This document shows, piece by piece, positions 7,821 through 14,330 of a stretch of 14,330 bases of DNA; position 1 is the stretch's first letter, and each line of letters starts with the position of its first letter. A program made the position numbers and the translations under genes. Location of the stretch: positions 1 to 14,330 of the forward strand of contig CALLPO010000091.1 of NCBI GenBank assembly GCA_938015605.1, read 5' to 3'. The notes below the pieces were generated by a model. The model saw only the letters and a list, made by a program, of their open reading frames with translations, was not told the DNA's origin and did no database searches. The DNA comes from an uncultured Candidatus Altimarinota bacterium. Its GTDB lineage: Bacteria; Patescibacteriota; Gracilibacteria; BD1-5; UBA6164.

Positions 7821-9191
7821 CTACTTTTTATAATATATTTTTTCTCCTGTTGATACAACTCATTCAAGTATATTTTCTAGTTTAATAATATCATAGTCAT
7901 CTATTTCAGGAGCTTTAATTTGTTCTCTGACTATTATTGTTCAATCTTCTTTAACTTCTTGAATTATTCAAACCAATTCAGTTCAAGTCTTAACTTCTTC
8001 TTTTTTATCATAGATTGGATTTAACACATTACTCATTCTTTCTACTCTTGAAGCAATAGTTTTGAAATCCACTTTTCATGGAAGGTTAAAACTAGGAGCA
8101 AGTACTTCATCATGATAGCCAAAAAGGCTCACACTATCAAATTCATATTTTGCTGCAAAGTCTAGCAGTAATTGAAAATCTTCTTCTGTTTCTCCAGGAA
8201 ATCATGCTATGAAATTTGTATGAAAGAAAGCATTTGGAAATTTTTCTTTTATATAATCAAGAAGTTTAAATATATGTTTTTCATCATAAAATCTCCCCAT
8301 ATTTTTTAAAACTGCTGGAGAAATATGTTGAAAAGGCATATCAAAATATGGAAGCATTTTTGTAAGTTTACTAAGTCTATCAAGATGAGTAAAACTAAGT
8401 ACATCTGGGTACATATAAAATAATCTATACACAAAATCTCATTCAATCTTATCAATCTCTTCTAGTAATTCTAAAAGCTGAGGTTTATTATACATATCAA
8501 CTCAATATCTTGTTGTATCTTGAGAAATAATTTCTATTTCTTTTATTCAAGATTTTACCATAATTTTGACTTCTTCAAGTATATCTTCTATAGTTCTTGA
8601 TTTTTGTTTTCCTCTAATTTTTGGAATAATACAAAAACTACATGTGTTATTACATCCTTCAGCTATTTTTAAATATTCATGTCAAAGTGGAGCATTAAAA
8701 AATGCTCTTACATTTTCACTTCCCCATACAAAAGCTTTTGATTCTCATCTATCTCCATGAAGTGAATCAAGATACTTTTTTAATTTTTCTTGTTTCAACT
8801 TTCCTACTCATCTTTGAAGTTTTTTAAGTTTTTCATTTCAAAGTAACATTGAAGCAACTTCTTTAGTATCTTCATGAGGAGTTATACAGTGAAGATTCTT
8901 AAGATTTTTTACAAAATTATCATCTTTCACTGGAACATAACATCCAATAATAATAAGCTTTTTTCATAAATCATCATAATACTGAATAGTTGATTCAGCC
9001 TCATTTCTTGAACTTGATAAAAAACCACAAGTATTAATAAGTAAATATTCTACTTCTTTAGTTTCAGGATCTGGGAAAAAATTAATTTCTGTTGTATCTC
9101 AGCATTTAAGTATCTCTCAAACTGTATATTCTAAATCTACTAGATTTTTTGTACAACCAAGGTTTATGGCTGAAAAATTTAATTGTTCCAT
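7821..9191 (-). CDS. rimO: Ribosomal protein S12 methylthiotransferase RimO (radical SAM)
   Basis: Encodes 456 aa (E. coli 441). It adds a methylthio group to an aspartate of ribosomal protein S12. The N-terminal cluster cysteines are Cys13 (INLGCTKNLVD), Cys55 (LLINTCGF) and Cys84 (IIIGCYV). The radical SAM triad is Cys180, Cys184 and Cys187 in EGCNNTCSFCIIPKIRG. YRLFYMYPD, PYFDMPFQHIS and FIAGFPGETEEDF match RimO rather than tRNA-modifying MiaB, and a TRAM-like domain (about 395-456) ends the protein. The linker between the two cluster domains is about 30 residues longer than in E. coli and very lysine-rich. The start is the ATG 16 bases after a terminator hairpin. The whole gene contains no CpG dinucleotide that I could find. 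Confidence 0.95.
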
Positions 9192-9207
9192 TTTGATTTC
9201 TATTAAT

Positions 9208-9242
9208 AAAAAAATATGAGCAATTTGTACTCATATTTTTTT
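9208..9242. terminator. Intrinsic terminator behind the 187-aa gene
   Basis: A perfect 13-bp stem (AAAAAAATATGAG at 9208-9220, CTCATATTTTTTT at 9230-9242) has a 9-base loop and T7 at the end of the stem on the minus strand. It terminates the minus-strand 187-aa gene 26 bases beyond its stop and lies only 16 bases upstream of the rimO start. Confidence 0.8.
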
Positions 9243-9251
9243 AAATGTAAA
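9224..9251 (-). promoter_or_regulatory. Candidate rimO promoter overlapping the terminator
   Basis: The minus strand reads TTTACA (9246-9251), 16 bases, then TACAAA (9224-9229), matching consensus at 5 and 4 positions. The -10 falls inside the terminator loop. The predicted leader to the rimO ATG is about 30 bases. It is the only plausible promoter in the 77-base gap. Confidence 0.4.
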
Positions 9252-9268
9252 GATGAATAGAGTATTTT

Positions 9269-9832
9269 TTATATTAAGTTAGTTTTTGATCTTTTTACTG
9301 GTCTTACAGGGAACCTTGCTTGAATAATTTTTCTATCAATAAATCAATAAATTTTCTCCATGGAAATATTAGAATCTGATTGTAAATTTACAACATAATC
9401 TACAAAATTTTTGAAAACATCATCATTAATTAAATTTTGAAGCCTTATCAATTCAGTTGAATTATTAGATTTAATTGATTTATCTAATAGTGTTTCAAAT
9501 TCTTTTTTTAATTCTTCTTGCTTATAATTAAATCATAATTTATTAAGTCAACCACTTAAGTCAAATAGGTTAATAGCTTCACTAAAAACATCAGTAACAA
9601 TTTTCTCTCAATTTCCTCACATTAATTCAAAAACACTTGCTGTATCAAAGCATTTTTTACAAGCAGATTCAATTTGAATACGGATATTATTTTGTGCTGC
9701 AACCATTAGTTCTTTACCTTTTTGAGAAGATTTGTTAAAAGCATCTGAATCACTTCATAATTCTAATCATTCTCTTTGATAAAATCTTTTTCATATCATT
9801 CAAGCAAAATTATCTGCTACCACTCTTTTCAT
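9269..9832 (-). CDS. Hypothetical protein, 187 aa
   Basis: Encodes 187 aa that I do not recognise. Nine glycines are TGA-encoded, several clustered near the N-terminus (FAGMIGKRF, EGLELGS), so it disappears in the standard code. Seen in it: a CKKCF pair (about 58-62) that could bind metal but is a single CxxC, a Lys/Glu-rich helical middle, and a basic, proline-containing tail (ARFPVRPVKRSKTN). No signal peptide or membrane segment is evident, so it is probably cytoplasmic. It lies 27 bases after the 123-aa gene and ends at a strong terminator, so the two form a small operon between dnaB and rimO. A DNA- or RNA-binding role would fit the basic tail, but nothing proves it. Confidence 0.75.
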
Positions 9833-9859
9833 AAATTTTAATATATCAGTTAATAATTT

Positions 9860-10231
9860 TTATTTATTTCTTAGCTTTAAGTATACATGATTTTCAATCA
9901 AACAATTAATTGATAGGTATTCAAATAAATCCTTATCTTTAGTAATAACTAAATTCTTAAATTGTACTTCATAAGATTCCTCAACAAAAAATGAACAATT
10001 AATTTTATTAAATTCATCATCCCAGAGATGAACATAATTTCTTTCTCTGAAAACTTTATAAGTATTACTTTCTCATTGAAGATCTCCTAAAAATTTTATT
10101 CAATTTAATTGAAAGCATTTATCATATTGATAATTTGTTTGAAAAAGTTGTTCAAAGACATTATTTGTTATTGTTTTAATGTCATCAAATAATGCTACTT
10201 CTTGATTATTTAGTAAATTTGAACTTACCAT
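9860..10231 (-). CDS. Hypothetical protein, 123 aa
   Basis: Encodes 123 aa with two TGA-encoded glycines (LNGIKF and LQGESN). It is soluble-looking, Asn/Phe/Glu-rich and near neutral, with no signal peptide, membrane segment or motif I recognise. Cysteines appear three times but not in a metal-binding spacing. It starts with ATG 24 bases after the predicted start of transcription from the TTGACA promoter behind dnaB, and is followed after 27 bases by the 187-aa gene. The two are therefore probably coexpressed and may act together. No function is proposed. Confidence 0.75.
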
Positions 10232-10243
10232 ATTTTAAAACAT

Positions 10244-10284
10244 AAAAAAAATACTATATATATAGTAAATATTTATAGTATTTT
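10244..10284 (-). terminator. Terminator of dnaB
   Basis: An 11-bp stem (10248-10258 with 10274-10284) encloses a 15-base loop and is followed on the minus strand by T8. An alternative fold is a perfect 16-base palindrome (10252-10267), because TATAGTA occurs twice. It begins 8 bases after the dnaB stop. Confidence 0.65.
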
Positions 10285-10289
10285 GTCAA
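10262..10289 (-). promoter_or_regulatory. Promoter of the 123-aa/187-aa operon, embedded in the dnaB terminator
   Basis: The minus strand has consensus TTGACA (10284-10289), two bases after the dnaB stop, then 16 bases and TACTAT (10262-10267, 4 of 6 matches). The -10 lies in the loop and stem of the dnaB terminator. The predicted start near 10255 gives a leader of about 24 bases. Confidence 0.55.
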
Positions 10290-10291
10290 TA

Positions 10292-11632
10292 TTAATCTTC
10301 TTGATACTCCCCTTGCATATTTTTTTCAATCTGAACAAATTTTTGATTATTCTTTTGAAACATGAGTTCAGTATTCCCAATTGGTCAGTTTCTGTTTTTT
10401 CTTATAAGAATATCTGTAATTCATTTTCTGTCAGTGAATTCATCATAGTACTCTTCCCTGTATATCATCATAATAATATCAGCATCTTGCTCAATAGAAC
10501 CTGATTCTCTTAAATCAGACATTATTGGTCTTTTGTCTGGCCTAGATTCAAGTGTTCTAGATAGTTGTGAAAGTGCAATAATAGGGACTTCTAATTCTCT
10601 GGCTAGTTGTTTAATTCAACGAGAGATTTCAGATACTTCTTGTACCCTGTTCATTGAATTACCATTTGTCATAAGTTGTAGGTAGTCAATGATGATCATA
10701 TCTAATCAACTTTCTATTTTTAGTCTCCTACATTTAGATTTGAGATCATTTAGATTTCATCCAGCAGTATCATCAATATAGATATTTGAACCTGATAACA
10801 TCTCCATAGCTTCACCAATTTTAGCAAATTCTGAATCATGGAGTTCTCATTTAGCTAGTTTCCATGAATTAATCTCCATAGCACTGGCTATCATTCTATC
10901 TGTTAGTTGTTCTTTTGACATCTCCAGTGAAAATATTGCTACATTCTTTCATTGGAATCACACATTTTGTGCAATATTAAGAGCAAGAGCAGTTTTTCAC
11001 ATTGATGGACGAGCTGCTAGAATAACCATATCTCATCATTTAAGACCTGTAAGTTTATCATCTAATCAACTGAAACCAATTTGAGTTCTATGATCTTTAA
11101 CAAGCTCTGGATTTTCATGAACTTCAGCAAACTCTTCATATCTTCCAGTAAGTATTTCATTAATATGAACTAACTTATTTCTTATAAAGGTTTGAGTTAC
11201 TTCAAAGATTGCCTTTTCGGATTTTTCTAAAAGTTCAGGTAAATCTTTGTTCTCATCATATCAGTAAGAGATAATTTCATTCCCTGCTTTTAAAAGCTTT
11301 CTTAGAACTGCTTTATTTTTAACTATTTGAGCATACTCATAGATATTTGATGTTGTTGGAACTATTTCAGTTAACTCTGTTAGATATACTATTCATCAAA
11401 TCTTATCTAATATATTCTGATCATCTAGCTTTTCTTTAACAGTAATAAGATCAATAGGCTTATTGAGTCTATAAAGTTCAGCCATTATTTCAAAAATATC
11501 TTTGTTTGATTCATTATAAAAATCCTCTCATACGAGCATATCTCAGATTGTAATGAAACAATCTTTATCTATTAGTAGGCTTCAAAGAACAGATTGTTCA
11601 GCTTCCAGAGAATGTGGTGGGATTTTTAACAT
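10292..11632 (-). CDS. dnaB: Replicative DNA helicase DnaB
   Basis: Encodes 446 aa, normal for the family. It is the hexameric 5'-3' helicase that unwinds DNA at the replication fork. The N-terminal domain begins IPPHSLEAEQSVLGSLL (residues 4-20) and the RecA-like domain follows a linker. Walker A is ARPSMGKTA with Gly212 (encoded by TGA) and Lys213. Walker B is MIIIDYLQLM with Asp316. ISRGIKQLARELEVPIIALSQLSR and LRESGSIEQDADIIMMIYR are the H3/H4 motifs, and RKNRNGPIGNTEL carries the arginine finger region. In-frame CGT codons at conserved Arg (AARPSMG, ISRGIK) show that CGT still reads as Arg. No intein or insertion is present. It is likely monocistronic, with terminators on both sides. Confidence 0.97.
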
Positions 11633-11635
11633 TAG

Positions 11636-11660
11636 TTGTAGTTAATTATTGTAGTTAATT
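11636..11660. repeat. 12-base tandem repeat in the dnaB leader
   Basis: TTGTAGTTAATT occurs twice (11636-11647, 11649-11660) with a 13-base period, ending 3 bases before the dnaB start codon. It may be a recognition site in the leader or simply sequence slippage. Confidence 0.5.
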
Positions 11661-11671
11661 TATGCATAAAG

Positions 11672-11702
11672 AAAAAAAAGTAAAATATAATCTTACTCTT
11701 TT
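11672..11702 (-). terminator. Terminator of the TPR gene
   Basis: On the minus strand AAAAGAGTAA (11693-11702) pairs with TTACTTTTTT (11674-11683) through 10 bp including one G-U pair, with a 9-base loop and a T8 run. It lies 30 bases past the TPR stop and upstream of dnaB. Confidence 0.55.
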
Positions 11703-11724
11703 AAACATAAAAATATATTGTCAA
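11698..11724 (-). promoter_or_regulatory. Candidate dnaB promoter
   Basis: Consensus TTGACA (11719-11724) starts 7 bases after the TPR stop. The best -10 nearby is TAAAAG (11698-11703) at a short 15-base spacing, overlapping the start of the terminator stem. The weak -10 makes this uncertain. Confidence 0.35.
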
Positions 11725-11731
11725 TAAAATG

Positions 11732-12544
11732 TTAAGAATTTTCTGAAAGACTTCTTTCTTCCAATCTCTTAATTCTTCATTTTATTTCATCATTGTATGG
11801 CTGCATTTCTAATATCTTTTCATATGCAATAATTGCTTCTTCATCTTTATTAATTTGATCAAGTGAAAAAGCTTGTAACTGTAGTTTTTCTATATCCCTA
11901 GGTTTGTCTTTAAGATATTTTAGAGCATATTTTATTGTTCATTCATAATCTTCAACTTCATACATTAAATCTGAAAGTATATCTATGATACCTGGATCAT
12001 TTGTTTTTTTATCTAAAGCTTCTTTATAGACTCTAATGGAATCCTTATATTTTTTTTGTAAAGCAAGTACAAAACCCAATTTCTTAAGAAGATCAAAGTC
12101 TTCTTTTTGATTTTCTATAAGCTCCCTATATATATATTCAGATTTAGTATACTCTCACTCTTTGTTATAAATATTAGCTAATTCAAGATTTAAATGTTTA
12201 TGAAATTTATCTAAAGCAAGTCATTCTATAATTAAATTTTTTGCTTTTTCATAATCTCATTTTTCATAATAAATAGCCTCTTTTCTCAGAATTTCAACTA
12301 TTTTCATTTTATCTTCTAATAGTACTTTATTATCTTTATTTTTCTTGTAATTATCATCATTTTCTCATACATTAATATGTTGAGAGTCTTGAAGTTGTTC
12401 TGTTCTTGTTTTAGATGTTTCAACTTGCTTTCTCTTCCCTTTTCATAGAAAAGTTCTAATTGAATAGATTGAATAATAAATAGCATATCATAATGATAAT
12501 AATAGAATTATTATTTCAATTCTTAAAAAGAAAGTATTCTCCAT
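11732..12544 (-). CDS. Membrane-anchored TPR-repeat protein
   Basis: Encodes 270 aa. The N-terminus has one membrane helix (about residues 8-30, RIEIIILLLSLGYAIYYSIY) followed by a basic stop (KGKRKQ) and a polar linker. From about residue 80 to 265 it is a run of tetratricopeptide repeats, recognisable by EAIYYEKGDYEKAKNLIIEG, LANIYNKEGEYTKSEYIYRE, the LALQKKYKDSIRVYKEALD unit and DEEAIIAYEKILEMQP. TPRs are protein-interaction scaffolds, so it probably assembles a complex on the cytoplasmic face. The exact partner is unknown. The gene is divergent from the HD-domain gene, with a 117-base gap holding both promoters, and ends before a terminator ahead of dnaB. The assignment as a TPR protein is firm, its role open. 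Confidence 0.85.
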
Positions 12545-12580
12545 CTAGATATTTTGATAATATAAAATTTTGTTGTAGTT

Positions 12581-12607
12581 ATTTTATTCTTTTATTTATT
12601 TTGTCAA
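12581..12607 (-). promoter_or_regulatory. Promoter of the TPR gene
   Basis: The minus strand carries TTGACA (12602-12607), 15 bases, and TAAAAT (12581-12586, 5 of 6). The predicted start near 12574 gives a leader of about 30 bases. The plus strand reads TTGTCA over the same bases, so the -35 elements of the divergent genes may overlap. Confidence 0.5.
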
Positions 12608-12622
12608 AAGTTTGTAATCTAT

Positions 12623-12638
12623 TAGTATATAAATACTA
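12623..12638. repeat. Inverted repeat upstream of the HD-domain gene
   Basis: TAGTAT, 4 bases, ATACTA form a small perfect inverted repeat 23 bases before the HD gene start, in the divergent promoter region. For the plus strand, possible -10 hexamers here are TATATA/TATAAA (12626-12633) or TACTAT (12634-12639); none has an ideal -35. It may be an operator. Confidence 0.3.
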
Positions 12639-12661
12639 TAGAATATATATTACTAAATATA

Positions 12662-13804
12662 ATGTTTATGATACAAGTGCTAATTGAATTGTTATTCTTC
12701 AGATGATTAACTATCCATAGATGGAATAACTTTCCAAGAATTGAGAATATATCTATACTTGATAATGCAGGTTTTATTATCCACATTGCTTTATTCCTAG
12801 CTCATATTGAAGAAAAAAATTGAAGCAAAATTGATAGAGAATTTTTAATTAAAAGAGTATTATTTAGTGTATTTTCTAAACTGGCATTATCAGACATAAA
12901 TTCATGAACACTTAGATATATAAATAAAATTGACTCAGAAATTTTTTCAAATCTTCAAGATAAAGTATTTAAGAATATTTTTAAACTTGATTGACCAGAT
13001 TTTATTAAAGAAGACATGCAAAAAATATTAAAAGACACATCACATAAGTTGGAATTACAAATAATTGATGCAGCTAGGAATTACTCAGGACTTCAAGAGT
13101 GTATTATAAATTCAAAAGTTTTTCCAGATGTATATGATATACCTACTAAGGAGATACAGCTAGAACTTACTCTCTTAAAAAAGGATTTAGTAAGTCTTGA
13201 AATATTAATGGATAGTGATAAATATAAAACATATCTTTCTCAAATAAGGAGATTATCTCATTCACAAAGATGGCCATGAGAACAAAGGAAATATAATATA
13301 TCAGTAATGGCTCATTTGTATATTGTAACATTCTTTGCGTATATTATTTGAAGTTTTGAAATTGAGAAATGAAAAGACTATAATATGTTAGACTTCTTAT
13401 TAAAATGAATTTATCATGATATACCAGAAGTTATTACGTGAGATGTTATTACACCCACTAAAAATGCTATTGTTTGATTTAAAAAAGCATTAGAAAAAGT
13501 TGAAGAAAAAATGATGGATGATTTCTTTTTTGTTTATGTGGATCGTGAATATGAAAAAACAGTAAAACATTATATGTTAGATCCATTTACATCTGAACAG
13601 TGAAAATATGTAAAACAATGAGATATTTTCTCAATGGTATTTGAATCTAAAATTGAAGTAACACATGATAATGAAAAGTTTAAAGCTATATTTAATGATA
13701 TGCTTGATATATGAAAGAGATTTAATACTGTATCTTCAAAATACATAGTAGATAACTGTGTTGATTGATTCTGAAAAACAAATTTTAATACACTTCTTAA
13801 ATAA
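12662..13804 (+). CDS. HD-domain phosphohydrolase related to YfbR 5'-deoxynucleotidase
   Basis: Encodes 380 aa. The C-terminal half (about 200-370) carries the metal-binding HD signature: His218 in ISVMAHLYIV, His252-Asp253 and Glu256 in GIYHDIPEVITGDVITPTK, and Asp321 in YVKQGDIFSMVFESK. This is the arrangement of YfbR-type enzymes, which hydrolyse 5'-deoxynucleotides or similar phosphates. The N-terminal half (about 1-110) looks like a second, degenerate copy: HRWNNFPRIENIS and FSKLALSDINSGTLRYI align in order with the working half but lack the His-Asp pair. YfbR itself is about 200 aa, so this is double size. Glycines at several key sites, such as TGDV, are TGA-encoded. A downstream gene follows after 14 bases. 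Exact substrate unknown. Alternative start: Met3. Confidence 0.78.
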
Positions 13805-13818
13805 TAAAATACTAGTAT

Positions 13819-14330
13819 ATGAATATTGAAGCATGAAAACTTATAAATAAAGAGACAGAAAAGAAAAAACTCTCAGACAAAGAAAAGACTTTTGAACTAA
13901 AGAAGAATATTGATTTTAATCTAAAAAAAGAAAAATTAAGTAAATCTGAACAAACAGAAAAACACCTCGATAATTTAAAAGATTTACTTAATGATTGAAA
14001 ACTTGATTCTACAACTTCACAATTAATTAATGAAGTCACACAATCATGAAAGATTTCCCAAGAGCAAATTCAAGAGATTTTTGATAAAATTGATGAAATT
14101 GAGAATAATGAAGCTGCAAATAAATATTTACCAGAAGAAGCTAGGATTACAAAAGAAGAATATAAAAAAGCACTTACAGATGATATATATAGAGTCCAGG
14201 TACTTACTAAAATTTGAGCAGCATTAACAATTTTAGCGCAACATGTCAATCCAAATTCATGACTCTGACTAAATCTTTTTACAGGATTTATGGCTGTATT
14301 GGATAAAAACCTTATACTTATTCAAGAAAA
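13819..14330 (+). CDS. Unknown coiled-coil protein, 5' part only
   Basis: The first 170 codons of a gene that runs off the right edge. Residues 1-115 are highly charged and Lys/Glu-rich (KETEKKKLSDKEKTFELKK), likely helical or coiled coil, with the regular Glu/Ile pattern SQEQIQEIFDKIDEIENNEA. From about 130 a more hydrophobic region begins (TKIGAALTILAQHV, then LNLFTGFMAVLDKNLILIQ), which could be membrane-associated or a packed helical domain. TGA-encoded glycines occur throughout. It lies 14 bases behind the HD-domain gene in the same direction, so it is probably cotranscribed. I recognise no family. Confidence 0.75.

Noticed and set aside
12493..12720. Plus-strand ORF starting inside the TPR gene and running into the HD gene region
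   Set aside because: It is antisense to the TPR N-terminus, then covers the divergent promoter region, and has no family features. The HD gene in another frame explains the stretch from 12662.
13812..14039. Minus-strand Ser/Phe-rich ORF at the right end
   Set aside because: It is the antisense of the Lys/Glu-rich coiled-coil gene; Ser/Phe richness is the expected mirror of GAA/AAA codons.
1..14330. CRISPR array, insertion sequence, prophage or tRNA/rRNA gene
   Set aside because: I saw no regularly spaced repeats, transposase or phage motifs, and no cloverleaf or rRNA core sequence.

Overview
The window reads as chromosomal DNA from a candidate-phyla (CPR/Patescibacteria) bacterium that uses UGA as a glycine codon, i.e. 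Absconditabacteria (SR1) or Gracilibacteria, genetic code 25. Nearly every conserved gene is broken by in-frame TGA in the standard code but is full length when TGA is read as Gly. Many of these TGAs fall on invariant glycines: the DnaB Walker A Gly, both Gly of the Nth helix-hairpin-helix, the EGG of a GH3 glucosaminidase and the P-loop region of YchF. All visible genes stop at TAA or TAG, never TGA. The DNA is very AT-rich, CpG is strikingly rare, and I found no in-frame CGA, CGG or CGC codon. All coordinates below assume code 25.

Left end, plus strand (1-934): the 3' end of an RsmB/NOL1-type rRNA m5C methyltransferase, then endonuclease III (nth), closed by a terminator shared with the convergent minus-strand genes. 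Minus strand, 950-7351, in transcription order from the right: valS; nagZ, overlapping valS by 8 bases; a YiiX-like permuted NlpC/P60 (papain-fold) hydrolase; then ychF and two tiny cationic ORFs (54 and 49 aa), each of these last two units having its own promoter. Minus strand, 7513-12544: TPR membrane protein, dnaB, two unrecognised genes (123 and 187 aa), rimO, and a stand-alone 62-aa membrane protein with a strong hairpin terminator. Plus strand, 12662-14330: an HD-domain phosphohydrolase of the YfbR type, divergent from the TPR gene, then a truncated unknown coiled-coil protein.

Most recognised genes are housekeeping: replication (DnaB), repair (Nth), translation and ribosome modification (ValS, RimO, YchF, RsmB-like) and nucleotide hydrolysis (HD protein). 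The accessory part is the envelope module behind valS, which pairs a glucosaminidase-like with a peptidase/amidase-like enzyme, plus several ORFans and small basic proteins. Regulation is very compact. Promoters of the TTGACA/TATAAT type repeatedly begin within 1-7 bases after the previous stop codon, three of them appear to overlap the previous gene's terminator hairpin, 5' leaders are mostly about 20-40 bases, and I see no Shine-Dalgarno motif at any start. I found no tRNA, rRNA, CRISPR array, insertion sequence or prophage. No gene-free stretch exceeds about 160 bases.
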